A stretch of DNA of 64,000 nucleotides from Paractinoplanes tereljensis (GCF_016862435.1 NZ_BOMY01000008.1:62001-126000), one strand, 5' to 3'; shown: positions 15,907 to 25,067, numbered from the stretch's first letter. Made by a program: numbers and translations. The notes: a model not told the origin generated them from the letters alone.

Positions 15907-17511
15907 ATGCTTCCAGAATGGGCGGACCCCGCCGTACCCGCCGAGGAGTTGGACCCGCAGGGCGTCTCCCGCCGCGGCTTGCTGGTGGCCGCCGGCCTGT
16001 TCGGCGGCCTGGCCGCCACCGGCGTGGCGACGCCGGCGGCCGCCCACGGCCGCGACCACGACGACCCGGAGCTGGCCTGGCTGGTCGGTGACCACCACGT
16101 GCATACGGTCTACAGCCACGACGCCAAGTACACGTTCTCCCAGCAGGCGTTGCGCGCGGCCCAGTTCGGCCTGGACTGGATGGTGTTCACCGAGCACAGC
16201 AACTTCGGCCACGCGAACGCGGGCGGCGCGCTCGCCGAGCACGCCGAGGTGCTGACGGCGCGGGCCGAGAACCCGCGGATGCTGATCTTCCAGGGCCTGG
16301 AGTGGTACATCCCGGCCGCCGAGCACGCCACCGTGTTCACCGCGCCCGGCCCGAACGAGGCCGAGATCCTGCGGCAGTTCGAGCTCGCCTACGACGGCAA
16401 GCTGCTCGGCCGCACCGCCGACACCCCGGAGAACCAGCGGCTGGCGGTGGACGCGATCAAGTGGCTGGCCGCCCGCCGGCGGGCCGGCGACGTGCCGGAC
16501 GTGCTGGTGCTCGCCAACCATCCGTCCCGGCTCGGTATCGACTCGCCCGGTGAGCTGCGGGCGTGGCGGGACGCCGACCCCAGCGTCATGATCGGCATGG
16601 AGGGCGCGCCCGGTTCCCAGGGCGCGGCGCTGCCCGGCTGGCGCGGCGCCAACTCGATTCGCGGTGAGTACGAGAACAAGCCGTCCGCCCAGTCCTGGAC
16701 CGCGTTCCCGGCCGAGTCGTACGTGACGTACGGCGGCTTCGACTGGATGACCGCCACGGTCGGCGGCATGTGGGACGCGATGCTGTCCGAGGGCCGGCTG
16801 TTCTCGGTCACGTCCAACTCGGACAACCACCGGAGCGTCTACGACACCTGGCGCAACGGTGACTGGCCGGCCGGGCAGAACTTCGACAACACCGGCAAGC
16901 TGCCCGACCCGGTCAACACCGGCACCCCGCAGCCGGGCAGCGACTTCTGGCCCGGCCAGTTCAGCCGCACCCACGTGGGCGTCACCGGGTACGGCTACCC
17001 GCAGCTGATGGCCGGCCTGCGAGCCGGTCGGGTCTGGGTCGACCACGGGCAGCTGCTGGACGGCATCAACGTGCGGCTGGACGGCGTCACGCTGGGCGGC
17101 CGGGTGACGGTGCGCCGTGGCCAGCGGCTCACCCTGGAGGTCACGGTCACCACCGCGTCCCGCCCGAACTACCACGGCGAGCTGCCGAAGCTCGCGCACG
17201 TCGACGTGATCCGGGGTGCCGTGCGCGGCCCGGCCAAGGACCGCACCGACTGGCGGGCCCCGGCCACCCGGGTCGTGCAGAGCGTCGACGTGAGCCGGCG
17301 CTCCGGCACCTACACGCTGCGTATCCCGATCGACGCGATCACCGAGCCGACCTACCTGCGGCTGCGCGGCAGCGACGGCCGCCGCAACGGTCCCGGCCTG
17401 CTCGGCGCGAAGATCGACCCGCGTGGGCCGATCGCCCACGAGCCCGGCAACGGCGATCCGTGGCTGGACACCTGGTTCTACACGAACCCGATCTTCATCG
17501 ACGTCAGGTAG
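15907..17511 (+). CDS. Tat-exported PHP-domain protein
   Basis: 534 aa from ATG at 15907. A Tat signal (SRRGLLVAAGLFGGLAATG, RR ~20) ends near TPAAAHG. The PHP metallo-hydrolase domain has DHHVHTVYSHD near residue 60, FTEHSNFGH, an internal NHPSR and SNSDNH near 300, all matching PHP metal-ligand positions. Residues ~355-530 look like a beta-rich C-terminal part. PHP proteins hydrolyse phosphate esters with two or three metal ions; no substrate can be named. Placed 8 bp behind a secreted metallophosphoesterase, suggesting a joint extracytoplasmic phosphate-release role. Confidence 0.9.
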   Translation: MLPEWADPAVPAEELDPQGVSRRGLLVAAGLFGGLAATGVATPAAAHGRDHDDPELAWLVGDHHVHTVYSHDAKYTFSQQALRAAQFGLDWMVFTEHSNFGHANAGGALAEHAEVLTARAENPRMLIFQGLEWYIPAAEHATVFTAPGPNEAEILRQFELAYDGKLLGRTADTPENQRLAVDAIKWLAARRRAGDVPDVLVLANHPSRLGIDSPGELRAWRDADPSVMIGMEGAPGSQGAALPGWRGANSIRGEYENKPSAQSWTAFPAESYVTYGGFDWMTATVGGMWDAMLSEGRLFSVTSNSDNHRSVYDTWRNGDWPAGQNFDNTGKLPDPVNTGTPQPGSDFWPGQFSRTHVGVTGYGYPQLMAGLRAGRVWVDHGQLLDGINVRLDGVTLGGRVTVRRGQRLTLEVTVTTASRPNYHGELPKLAHVDVIRGAVRGPAKDRTDWRAPATRVVQSVDVSRRSGTYTLRIPIDAITEPTYLRLRGSDGRRNGPGLLGAKIDPRGPIAHEPGNGDPWLDTWFYTNPIFIDVR

Positions 17512-17513
17512 TT

Positions 17514-17539
17514 TTCCGGGCGGCCGTGGCCGCCCGGAA
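17514..17539. terminator. Bidirectional hairpin between convergent genes
   Basis: A 12-bp perfect inverted repeat (TTCCGGGCGGCC, 17514-17525; complement 17528-17539) with a 2-nt centre lies in the 33-bp gap between the PHP stop (17511) and the LLM oxidoreductase stop (17545). Confidence 0.75.
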
Positions 17540-17544
17540 CAACC

Positions 17545-18459
17545 TCAGCCCAGCTGGGCGGCCAGCTCCACGTGGTCCAGATCGGACAGGTCGAGCACCT
17601 GGAGGAAGAGCCTGGTCGCGCCGGCCTCGGCGTACGCCTGGATGGCCTCCGCCGCCTCGGAGAGCGTGCCCACGACGCCGCCGTTCTCGCGCATCTCCTC
17701 GACCTCGCGGCCGATGGCCGCGGCCCGCCGCCGGACCTCGGCGTCGTCGCGTCCCACGCAGAGCACCGCGGCCGCGGAGAAGGCCGGCGGTGTCGCCCGG
17801 CCGATGGCCGCGCTGGCGGCCCGCACCCGCTCGTAGATCGGCGCGATGTCCTCGATCTTGGAGAACGGCACGTTGAACTCGTCGGCGTAGCGGGCGGCCA
17901 GCGCGGGGGTGCGCTTCTTGCCGTGCCCGCCGATGATCACCGGCGGTCGCGGCGACTGCACCGGCTTCGGCAGCGCCGGCGAATCGAGCAGCTGGTAGTG
18001 CTTGCCGTCGAAGCTGTACGACTCGCCGGACGGCGTGCCCCACAGGCCGGTGATGATCTCCAGTTGCTCCTCGAGGCGGTCGAAGCGCTCGCCGACCGCC
18101 GGGAACGGGATGCCGTAGGCGGTGTGCTCCTTCTCGAACCAGCCGCCGCCCAGACCGAACTCGATCCGCCCGCCGCTCATCTCGTCGACCTGCGCCACCG
18201 CGATGGCCAGCGGGCCGGGCAGCCGGAACGTGGCCGACGTCACCAGCGTGCCGAGCCGGATGCGGGAGGTCTGCACGGCCAGCGCACCCAGGGTGACCCA
18301 GGCGTCGGTCGGGCCGGGTTCGCCGGAGCCGCCCATCGCCAGGTAGTGGTCGGAGCGGAAGAAGCCGTCGAAACCGGCTGCCTCGGCGGTTTGCGCGACC
18401 TGAAGCAGGTCGTTGTGGGTTGCCCCCTGCTGGGGCTCGGTGAAGATCACGAAACGCAT
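17545..18459 (-). CDS. LLM-class (F420-dependent) oxidoreductase
   Basis: 304 aa. The start is the ATG at 18459 (MRFVIFTEPQQGATHNDLL); upstream codons in frame do not fit the family. Bacterial-luciferase-like TIM barrel: GFDGFFRSDHYLAMGG near residue 35, TSRIRLGTLVTSATFRLP, GRIEFGLGGGWFEKEH and the late segment PPVIIGGHGKKRTP. Proteins of this subgroup in actinobacteria mostly use coenzyme F420; the substrate is unknown. It is divergent from the SAM hydrolase gene, with 52 bp shared upstream. Confidence 0.9.
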   Translation of the reverse strand: MRFVIFTEPQQGATHNDLLQVAQTAEAAGFDGFFRSDHYLAMGGSGEPGPTDAWVTLGALAVQTSRIRLGTLVTSATFRLPGPLAIAVAQVDEMSGGRIEFGLGGGWFEKEHTAYGIPFPAVGERFDRLEEQLEIITGLWGTPSGESYSFDGKHYQLLDSPALPKPVQSPRPPVIIGGHGKKRTPALAARYADEFNVPFSKIEDIAPIYERVRAASAAIGRATPPAFSAAAVLCVGRDDAEVRRRAAAIGREVEEMRENGGVVGTLSEAAEAIQAYAEAGATRLFLQVLDLSDLDHVELAAQLG

Positions 18460-18511
18460 GGATCCAACCTGCCAGATCGCATTGCGTGTCGGCACAGTAA
18501 CGTAGACCACC

Positions 18512-19303
18512 GTGGCCGGATATGGATGGATCAGCTTCACTACCGATTACGGGACGTTCGACGGTTTCGTCGCGGCGTGCCACGGAACGATCGCGCGCTT
18601 GGCGCCGGACGTGCGCGTCATCGACGTGACTCATCACGTGCCGCCGGCCGACGTGTCGCGCGGAGCCGCGGTGCTCGCCCAGACCGCGCCGTTCCTGCCG
18701 CCCTCGGTGCACCTGGCGGTGGTCGACCCGGGCGTCGGCACGTCCCGGCGTGGCCTGGTGCTCGGCACCCCCAACGGCCTGCTGGTCGGCCCGGACAACG
18801 GGTTGCTGATCTGGGCGGCCGAGGCGCTCGGCGGCATCGAGATCGCCTACGAGCTGGCCAACAAGGACTGGACGCTGGGCGACGTCTCGCGCACCTTCCA
18901 CGGCCGCGACGTCTTCGCACCGGCCGCGGCCAAGCTCGCGCTCGGCGCCGCACCGAGCGAGGCCGGCCCGCGGGTCGACCCGGACACACTGGTGCGCCTG
19001 CCCGACCCGGTGGTGACCGTCGGCGACGGCTGGATCGAGTCCGAGGTCATCACCGTCGACCGGTTCGGCAACGTGCAGCTCGCCGCGGGTGGCGAGGTGC
19101 TGGCCGGGCTCGGCCCCGACCTGGAGGTCAACGGCGCGGTCCGGGCCCATCGGGGCAGCACGTTCGCCGAGGTCGGCCCGGGGGACCTGCTGGTCTACGA
19201 GGACTCGGCCGGGCACGTGGCGATCGCCGTCAACAACGGCCGGGCCGTGGTCGTGCTCTCCGTCCGGCCCGGCGACCTGATCCGGATCAGCGAGCGCCTC
19301 TAG
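18512..19303 (+). CDS. SAM hydroxide adenosyltransferase (DUF62; SAM hydrolase)
   Basis: 263 aa from GTG at 18512. Family features: TTDYGTFDGFVAACHG near the N-terminus, IDVTHHVPPADVSRGA, VVDPGVGTSRRGLV, PDNGLL, FHGRDVFAPAAA and TVDRFGNVQL. Members split S-adenosylmethionine with water into adenosine and methionine; they share the fold of fluorinase and chlorinase. The expected family length and absence of any other halogenase context argue for the hydrolase. It is followed after 7 bp by the nei-like gene, with which it is probably co-transcribed. Confidence 0.92.
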   Translation: MAGYGWISFTTDYGTFDGFVAACHGTIARLAPDVRVIDVTHHVPPADVSRGAAVLAQTAPFLPPSVHLAVVDPGVGTSRRGLVLGTPNGLLVGPDNGLLIWAAEALGGIEIAYELANKDWTLGDVSRTFHGRDVFAPAAAKLALGAAPSEAGPRVDPDTLVRLPDPVVTVGDGWIESEVITVDRFGNVQLAAGGEVLAGLGPDLEVNGAVRAHRGSTFAEVGPGDLLVYEDSAGHVAIAVNNGRAVVVLSVRPGDLIRISERL

Positions 19304-19310
19304 GAGACCC

Positions 19311-20099
19311 ATGCCTGAGGGTGACACCGTCTGGAACACCGCACGGGTGCTCGAGAAGGCCCTGACCGGCGACGTGGTGACCGGCAGCGACTTCCGGGTG
19401 CCGCAGCTGGCCACCGCCGACCTGAGTGGCTGGACGGTGGCCGAGTCGGCAAGCCGCGGCAAGCACCTGCTGCTGCGGCTCACCCGGGACGGCGAGGTGC
19501 CGCTCACCCTGCACTCGCACCTGCGGATGGACGGGGCCTGGCGGGCGTACGCGCCGGGCGAACGCTGGACCGGCCGGCCCGCCCACCTGATCCGGGTGGT
19601 GCTGCGCACCGCCCGCTCGGTGGCGGTCGGCTATCACCTGCACGAGGTGACGCTGGTACCGACCGCCGACGAGGAGACGCTGGTCGGGCATCTCGGCCCG
19701 GATCTGCTCGGCGACGACTGGGATCCGGTCGAGGCGGTCCGCCGGATCACCGCGAACCCCACTGCGACCATCGCGGAGGCGCTGCTCGACCAGCGCAACC
19801 TGGCCGGCGTCGGCAACCTCTACAAGGCCGAGACGATGTTCCTGCGTGGACTGTGGCCGTGGACGCCGGTCTCGGCGATCCCCGATCTCACCGGCACGGT
19901 GACGCTGGCCCAGAAGCTGGTCGCCTCGAACCGGGGTCGCTGGACCCAGACCACCACCGGATCGCTGCGGCGCGGCGAGACGAGCTATGTCTACGGCCGA
20001 CGGGCACAGCCGTGCCGCCGGTGCGGCACCGCGATCCGCAAAGCCGACCAGGACGAGCGCGTCACCTATTGGTGTCCGCGCTGCCAGCCCCGGCCCTAA
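19311..20099 (+). CDS. nei: Fpg/Nei-family DNA glycosylase/AP lyase (endonuclease VIII type)
   Basis: 262 aa, ATG at 19311. It begins MPEGDTVWNTARVLE: after Met removal Pro2 is the catalytic nucleophile and Glu3 the general acid, and PEGD rather than PELP marks the Nei branch. LDQRNLAGVGNLYKAE is the helix-two-turn-helix; the C-terminus has the zinc finger CRRC-x16-CPRC. It excises oxidised bases and nicks the strand. The protein resembles the Nei2 type of mycobacteria. Its TAA stop overlaps the convergent pspM stop (CTAA, 20096-20099). Confidence 0.92.
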   Translation: MPEGDTVWNTARVLEKALTGDVVTGSDFRVPQLATADLSGWTVAESASRGKHLLLRLTRDGEVPLTLHSHLRMDGAWRAYAPGERWTGRPAHLIRVVLRTARSVAVGYHLHEVTLVPTADEETLVGHLGPDLLGDDWDPVEAVRRITANPTATIAEALLDQRNLAGVGNLYKAETMFLRGLWPWTPVSAIPDLTGTVTLAQKLVASNRGRWTQTTTGSLRRGETSYVYGRRAQPCRRCGTAIRKADQDERVTYWCPRCQPRP

Positions 20100-20860
20100 A
20101 CCTGAGCGGCGGGCGGGCGTTTCAGCTCGGCCAGGCCCTCGGCGATCCCGCGCATGCGGTCGGTGGCGTCGATCAGGCTCGCCACCGCCGGGTGCCGGCC
20201 CTCGGCGATCGGGTGGCCGTCCTCGGCGACGTAACTGGCGGCCGCCGCGACCAGCATCTCGTAGGCGTCGACACCCTCGGTGAACTGATCGGCCAGGCTC
20301 GCGTGCGACTCCTCGATCGAGGACCGTCGGTCGGGCGGGGTGAGCGGAATCGCCCGCTCGACGCTCGCCACCCGCTGGCCCAGGTCGCGCAGCCACTGCT
20401 CGGCCACCGCCGCCTCCAGGAGGGCGGCCTCGCCGGGCCCGGTGAGACGGCCGGCCAGGGCGGTCAGGGTGGCCGACGCGCGGTCCAGCCGGTCCCAGGC
20501 CCGGGTGATCGCCGAACCGCGCAGGGCGTAGCGGTTCTTCTGCCGGCGCACCTCGTTGATCACAGTGCGGCCGGCCGGAAACCGCTCGATCGCGGCGGTC
20601 AGCCGCTGACCGGCCAGCGCCGGGTCGGGCGCGGGTGGTGCGGGCAGCGCCGCCAGCTGGCGGTGATCACTCCACCGCCACCAGGCCAGGGCCACCGAGG
20701 AACCGGCCGCCGCCGCCCAGATCGCGTCGACCACGCCGATCCCGGAGTAGGGAACGAGGACGACGGTGGCCGCGGTCAGGCCGCCACCCATGACGCTCCA
20801 CCGCCGCGCGGAACCGCGCAGCCGCTTGAGCCGGCGGAAATACCTGGTCCGCTCGTCCAC
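20096..20860 (-). CDS. pspM: PspM-like phage-shock envelope stress protein
   Basis: 254 aa from an ATG at 20860. A basic N-terminus (MDERTRYFRRLKRLRGSARR) precedes two membrane helices (~22-60), and the remaining ~190 residues are a helical cytoplasmic part rich in Ala/Arg/Glu. The identification rests on the arrangement: it lies directly downstream of pspA (26 bp), which follows a ClgR-type regulator, as in the clgR-pspA-pspM order of mycobacteria (Rv2745c-Rv2744c-Rv2743c). PspM there is the membrane partner that docks PspA. No further psp gene follows; the next gene is the convergent nei. Confidence 0.8.
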   Translation of the reverse strand: MDERTRYFRRLKRLRGSARRWSVMGGGLTAATVVLVPYSGIGVVDAIWAAAAGSSVALAWWRWSDHRQLAALPAPPAPDPALAGQRLTAAIERFPAGRTVINEVRRQKNRYALRGSAITRAWDRLDRASATLTALAGRLTGPGEAALLEAAVAEQWLRDLGQRVASVERAIPLTPPDRRSSIEESHASLADQFTEGVDAYEMLVAAAASYVAEDGHPIAEGRHPAVASLIDATDRMRGIAEGLAELKRPPAAQV

Positions 20861-20886
20861 CGTCGTCCTCCCCGTCGTCTCGGGCG

Positions 20887-21741
20887 TCAGCCCGCAGCGC
20901 TGGTGTCGCCCCGCTTCTGATTCATGCTGGCGCGGATCTCGTCGAGCCGGGCCACGCTGGCCGGGTCGGCCGACGGAGCCTGCTCGACGGCCGGCTGGGC
21001 CGGCGCGGCACCGAGCTTCTCGCCCGCCATGCTGGCCCGGATCTGCTCGAGCCGGGACGAGCCGGCCAGGTCGAGGCTCGATTTCTGCACCTCGAGCATG
21101 CGGCCCTCGACCGAGTTCGAAGCGAGCTCGGCGCGGCCCATGGCGTTCGCGTAGCGCTGCTCGATCTTGTCGCGGACCTCGTCGAGCGACGGCGTGTTGC
21201 CGGGCGCGGCGAGCGACGACATCGACTCGAGCGACTTGGCCACGGTTTCCTGCATCTTGGCCTGCTCGAGCTGGCTGAGCAGGCGGGAACGCTCGGCGAT
21301 GCGCTGCTGGAGCACCATCGCGTTGTTCTCCACCGCCTTGCGCGCCTGACCGGCCGCACCGAGCGCCTGGTCGTGGAGGGTCTTGAGGTCCTCCATCGAC
21401 TGCTCGCCCGACACCAGCTGGGTGGCCAGCGTCTGCGCGGTCGACTCGTATTTCTGCGCCTCGGACTCGTTGCCATCGGTGCGCGCCTTGTCGGCCAGGA
21501 CGAGCGCCTGCCGGGCCATGCCCTGTAGTTTCTCGACCTCGGACATCTGGCGGGACAGCTTCATCTCCAGCTGTCGCTGGTTGCCGATGACCGCCGCAGC
21601 CTGCTGCACGAGAGCCTGGTGCTGCCGCTGCGCATCCTCGATGGCCTGCTGGATCTGGACCTTCGGATCGGCGTATTCATCGATCTTCGCGCCGAAGAGC
21701 GCCATCATGTAACGCCAGCCCTTGACGAACGGGTTCGCCAT
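20887..21741 (-). CDS. pspA: PspA/IM30-family membrane-repair protein
   Basis: 284 aa. The true start is the ATG at 21741 ([20 protein letters not shown]); an earlier in-frame codon adds only six unlikely residues. Long coiled coil typical of PspA/Vipp1 (ESCRT-III-like): [40 protein letters not shown], then the C-terminal tail. The tail holds two similar segments, [10 protein letters not shown] and [10 protein letters not shown], separated by a Pro/Ala linker. PspA binds stressed inner membrane and helps keep the proton-motive force. A GAGGGGA site precedes the start. A terminator after clgR suggests it has its own promoter. Confidence 0.92.
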   Translation of the reverse strand: MANPFVKGWRYMMALFGAKIDEYADPKVQIQQAIEDAQRQHQALVQQAAAVIGNQRQLEMKLSRQMSEVEKLQGMARQALVLADKARTDGNESEAQKYESTAQTLATQLVSGEQSMEDLKTLHDQALGAAGQARKAVENNAMVLQQRIAERSRLLSQLEQAKMQETVAKSLESMSSLAAPGNTPSLDEVRDKIEQRYANAMGRAELASNSVEGRMLEVQKSSLDLAGSSRLEQIRASMAGEKLGAAPAQPAVEQAPSADPASVARLDEIRASMNQKRGDTSAAG

Positions 21742-21775
21742 CTCGCGGTATCCCCTCAATGTCGCTCAGTCTTCG

Positions 21776-21793
21776 GCGCCACCTGGATGGCGC
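21776..21793. promoter_or_regulatory. Inverted repeat upstream of pspA
   Basis: GCGCCA-N6-TGGCGC, 35-52 bp upstream of the pspA start, in the gap that must contain its promoter. It is a plausible regulator site, but I cannot match it to a known ClgR consensus. Confidence 0.35.
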
Positions 21794-21921
21794 GTGCGTT
21801 CCATCGTGTCAGCTCCGCGCCACCGGCGTCACGTGACCTCGGGGGGATCTCAGGGTCTCCCCCACGCTCCGAGGTTACGCTGCGTCCAGCCTCAGGGTCG
21901 ATCCCGGAAGGGCACGAGAAA

Positions 21922-21954
21922 AGGGCCGGCTCGCCCCGAAGGCAAACCGGCCCT
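21922..21954 (-). terminator. Rho-independent terminator after clgR
   Basis: Read on the minus strand: 8-bp perfect GC arms (AGGGCCGG / CCGGCCCT, 21947-21954 and 21922-21929), a 17-nt loop, then TTTTCTCG, a true U-tract. It lies 14 bp downstream of the clgR stop and before pspA, so it separates or attenuates the two genes. Confidence 0.8.
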
Positions 21955-21968
21955 GAGTTTCAGGTGGC

Positions 21969-22334
21969 CTATGCGGCGTACACAACCTCGCGTGGCTTCC
22001 GAGTGGTGCGCAGCGTCGCCTTCAGCGGCGATTCCTGCCGAACGGAGACCGAGACGTCGGCCGGCTTTCCCTCGACCGGCACCAGCACGCCTTCCATCTC
22101 CTCGGCCAGCGACAGAGTGTCGCTCACCTCACCGAGAAGTTCGGACAGGCGGGCGCCGAGCGCCTCACAGATCGCGGCGAGAAGTTCGCTTGACGCTTCC
22201 TTCTGGCCGCGCTCGATCTCGGACAGGTACCCCAGGCTGACATTCGCGGCGGTGGACACCTCGCGCAGCGTGCGGTGCTGTCCCTGCCGGCGCGCCCGAA
22301 GTGCGTCGCCGATAACCCGGCGTAGCAGGACCAT
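21969..22334 (-). CDS. clgR: ClgR-type helix-turn-helix regulator
   Basis: 121 aa. The start is the ATG at 22334 ([19 protein letters not shown]), preceded by AGGAGGTGCC; the longer upstream frame is not coding-like. A Cro/C1-type HTH ([37 protein letters not shown]) is the hallmark of ClgR/PopR regulators. ClgR activates clp protease genes and, in mycobacteria, the psp operon. The C-terminus ends REVVYAA; ClgR proteins can end in an Ala-Ala-type degron recognised by Clp, which fits feedback control (inference). It is encoded upstream of pspA and downstream of cinA. Confidence 0.9.
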   Translation of the reverse strand: MVLLRRVIGDALRARRQGQHRTLREVSTAANVSLGYLSEIERGQKEASSELLAAICEALGARLSELLGEVSDTLSLAEEMEGVLVPVEGKPADVSVSVRQESPLKATLRTTRKPREVVYAA

Positions 22335-22490
22335 GGCACCTCCTCCTGCGGCGGGCCGCCGGCATGCGCCGGAGGCTTCCCGCAACCGTACCCGTTGCCG
22401 GCGACGCCGACATCCCGCCCCGCCGAATTCCGGGATCGCCCGGCGGCGGGACTTCCTTCCAACCACCGTGATCACTGGAAGATTCCCAGC

Positions 22491-22982
22491 TCAGACGGTG
22501 GACGACGCCGCTTGCAGTTTCTCTGAGAGCAGACTCAGGACAGCGGTCACACTTTCCGTTCGGATGACCGCGCGGTTACCTTCCAGTTTCAGTTCCCGCA
22601 CCTGCGCACCGGTCGGCCCGGCGACGGCCACATAGACCAGTCCCACCGCCTTGCCGTCCTGCGGATCCGGACCGGCCACCCCGGTGGTGGACACGCCCCA
22701 GTCGGCGCCGCAGCGCTCCCGTGCGCCGGCCGCCAGCGCGAGTGCGACGTCCGGATCGACCGGGCCGCGTTCGGCCAGCAGCGTCGGCGACACCCCGGCC
22801 AGCACGGCCTTGAGCTCGGTCGCGTAGACCACGAGACCGCCCCGGAAAACGGCGCTCACCCCGGGAATCTCGACGATCGTGGCGGCCACCAGACCGCCGG
22901 TCAGCGACTCGGCGGTGGCCAGCGTTTCGCCGCGCTCGACCAGCCGGTGCACCGCATCGGCCGCAGCAAGGCTCGGCTCCAC
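22491..22982 (-). CDS. cinA: CinA-family nicotinamide-nucleotide amidohydrolase (PncC)
   Basis: 163 aa from GTG at 22982. It has only the CinA C-terminal domain: ATAESLTGGLVAATIVEIPG, VVYATELKAVLAGV and WGVSTTGVAGPDPQ. The enzyme deamidates nicotinamide mononucleotide to the nicotinate form in NAD recycling. The N-terminal molybdopterin-like domain of long CinA is absent, which is normal for actinobacterial versions. It lies 9 bp downstream of pgsA on the same strand, probably one operon rimO-pgsA-cinA. Confidence 0.92.
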   Translation of the reverse strand: MEPSLAAADAVHRLVERGETLATAESLTGGLVAATIVEIPGVSAVFRGGLVVYATELKAVLAGVSPTLLAERGPVDPDVALALAAGARERCGADWGVSTTGVAGPDPQDGKAVGLVYVAVAGPTGAQVRELKLEGNRAVIRTESVTAVLSLLSEKLQAASSTV

Positions 22983-22991
22983 GGGCCAATC

Positions 22992-23576
22992 CTAGTGATC
23001 GCGGCGCAGACGCAGTGCCTGGACCACGTAGTCGCCGCCGGTGACCACGGTGACGACCAGGGCCGCGCCCATCAGCCACGGCCCGACCACGTCGGCCGGC
23101 GAGGGCACCGGCCACAGGTACCACGCGATCGCGGCGATCTGCAGCACCGTCTTCAGTTTGCCGCCGCGGCTCGCCGCGATCACGCCGTACCGGATGACCC
23201 AGAAGCGCAGCGCCGTCACGCCCCACTCGCGGGCCAGGATGAGCACCGTCACCCACCACGGCAACCGGTCGTAGGCGGACAGCAGGATCAACGCCGTGCC
23301 GGTCAGCGCCTTGTCCGCGATCGGGTCGGCGATCTTGCCGAACGAGGTGACCATCGACCACTTGCGGGCGATCCAGCCGTCCACGAAGTCGGTCGCCGAG
23401 GCCAGGCAGAAGACCAGGCAGGCAGCGATGCGCGAGCCGTTGTCGGCCAGGCCGGACGCGACCACGATGGCCACGAACACCGGGACCAGGATGATCCGCA
23501 CCACGGTGAGGATGTTCGCCGGGTTGTACAGCGACACCACCCGGGGCGGGACCGCCGGGGCCGGCTCGTCAGCCAC
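22992..23576 (-). CDS. pgsA: CDP-diacylglycerol--glycerol-3-phosphate 3-phosphatidyltransferase
   Basis: 194 aa from GTG at 23576, which overlaps the rimO stop by 8 bp; an ATG at 23597 would add seven residues. The CDP-alcohol phosphotransferase motif D-x2-DG-x2-AR-x8-G-x3-D-x3-D is complete: [20 protein letters not shown] then ADPIAD. Several membrane helices follow. It makes phosphatidylglycerophosphate in the membrane, the precursor of phosphatidylglycerol and cardiolipin. Position between rimO and cinA/clgR is the common actinobacterial order. Confidence 0.9.
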   Translation of the reverse strand: MADEPAPAVPPRVVSLYNPANILTVVRIILVPVFVAIVVASGLADNGSRIAACLVFCLASATDFVDGWIARKWSMVTSFGKIADPIADKALTGTALILLSAYDRLPWWVTVLILAREWGVTALRFWVIRYGVIAASRGGKLKTVLQIAAIAWYLWPVPSPADVVGPWLMGAALVVTVVTGGDYVVQALRLRRDH

Positions 23577-25032
23577 GCGATGACACCGGGGCCGCATCGA
23601 TCATCTCGACCGGCTCCGCGATCAGGTCGACTCCCTCGGTCGCGGTCACCCGGGCCCGGACGAGGTCACCGGGCCGCAGCGCCGCGAGATCGCCGCCGAC
23701 CAGGGTGGTGGAACCGTCCACCTCCGGCGCCTGGTGCTCGGCCCGGCCCTCGACCTCACCGGCCGCGATCGAGTCGACAAGCACCTCGACGATGCTGCCC
23801 AGCCGCTCCTCGGCCCGCTGGGCGCACAGCTCGTCGGCCAGCGAGACCACCCTGTCGTACCGCTTCTTGATGGTGTCTTCCCGGACCTTGCCGGTCAGGC
23901 CGGCCGCTTCGGTGCCGTCCTCGTCGCTGTAGTCGAAGACACCGATCGCGTCGAGCCGGGCCTCGCTGAGGAAGCGGACCAGCTCGTCGACGTCCTCCCG
24001 GGTCTCGCCGGGGAACCCGACGATGAAGTTGCTGCGGGCGCCGGCCGCGGGCGCCAGCGCGCGGGCGGAGTCGAGCAGGTCGAGGAAGCGTTCGGTGGAG
24101 CCGAAGCGCCGCATCCGGCGCAGCACCGGCTCACTGGAGTGCTGGAAGGAGAGGTCGTAGTAGGCGGCCACGCCGGGCGTATTGGCGATCACCTCGACCA
24201 GGCCGGGCCGGGTCTCGGCGGGCTGCAGGTAGCTGGCCCGCACCCGGACGATGCCGTCGACCGCGGCCAGCTGCGGCAGCAGTTTTTCCAGCAGGCGCGG
24301 GTCGCCCAGGTCCTTGCCGTAGGACGTGCTGTTCTCACTCACCAGCACCAGCTCGCGCACGCCGGTCCGGGCCAGCCACTCGGCCTCGGCCAGCAATTCC
24401 TGCGGGTCGCGGGAGACGAACGCGCCGCGGAACGCCGGGATCGCGCAGAACGAGCAGCGCCGGTCGCAGCCGCTGGCGAGCTTGAGCGAGGCCACCGGGC
24501 CGGACTCGAGCCGGTGGCGCAGCACCTTACGCAGGTGGGCCGGGGTGTGCTCGTCGACCGTGGCGTGCCCGGGGATGACCACCTTGGCCGCTTGGCGCTG
24601 CACCGGCGTGATCGGCAGCAGCTCGCGGCGGTCGCGCGGGGTGTGCGCGTCGAACCGCTCGCCGGCCAGCACCCCGTCGAGCCGCGACGCGATGTCGGCG
24701 TAGTCGTCGAAGCCGAGCACGGCCTGCGCCTCGGGCAGGCTCTCGGCGAGCTCCTTGCCGTACCGCTCGGCCATGCACCCGGCCGCCACCACCTTGGCGC
24801 CGGTGTCGGCCGCGGCCAACAGGGTCTCGATCGAGTCCTGCTTCGCCTTCTCCACGAAGCCACACGTGTTGACCAGCACCACGTCCGCACCCTCAGCATC
24901 GGTGCTGACCTGCCAGCCACCGGCATCGAGGCGGGCGGCCAGCTCCTCGGAGTCGACCTCGTTACGGGCGCAGCCGAGGGTGAGAAGGGCGACCCGACGG
25001 CCAGAAGGATTTACGGAAGGGGTTACCGACAC
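23569..25032 (-). CDS. rimO: Ribosomal protein S12 methylthiotransferase RimO
   Basis: 487 aa from GTG at 25032 ([20 protein letters not shown]). Domains: N-terminal UPF0004 part with cysteines in [25 protein letters not shown] and GCMAERYG (auxiliary iron-sulfur cluster); a radical-SAM core with [15 protein letters not shown] (CxxxCxxC); and a C-terminal TRAM domain. It adds a methylthio group to an aspartate of ribosomal protein S12. First gene of the likely rimO-pgsA-cinA unit, 35 bp downstream of ftsK. Confidence 0.95.
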   Translation of the reverse strand: MSVTPSVNPSGRRVALLTLGCARNEVDSEELAARLDAGGWQVSTDAEGADVVLVNTCGFVEKAKQDSIETLLAAADTGAKVVAAGCMAERYGKELAESLPEAQAVLGFDDYADIASRLDGVLAGERFDAHTPRDRRELLPITPVQRQAAKVVIPGHATVDEHTPAHLRKVLRHRLESGPVASLKLASGCDRRCSFCAIPAFRGAFVSRDPQELLAEAEWLARTGVRELVLVSENSTSYGKDLGDPRLLEKLLPQLAAVDGIVRVRASYLQPAETRPGLVEVIANTPGVAAYYDLSFQHSSEPVLRRMRRFGSTERFLDLLDSARALAPAAGARSNFIVGFPGETREDVDELVRFLSEARLDAIGVFDYSDEDGTEAAGLTGKVREDTIKKRYDRVVSLADELCAQRAEERLGSIVEVLVDSIAAGEVEGRAEHQAPEVDGSTTLVGGDLAALRPGDLVRARVTATEGVDLIAEPVEMIDAAPVSSRG

Positions 25033-25067
25033 TCCGACAAGGTTACCGGGCCTTTTCCGGCCGGGCG

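Noticed and set aside
18512..19303. Fluorinase or chlorinase
   Set aside because: Length and motifs are those of the SAM hydroxide adenosyltransferase family, and no halometabolite genes are near.
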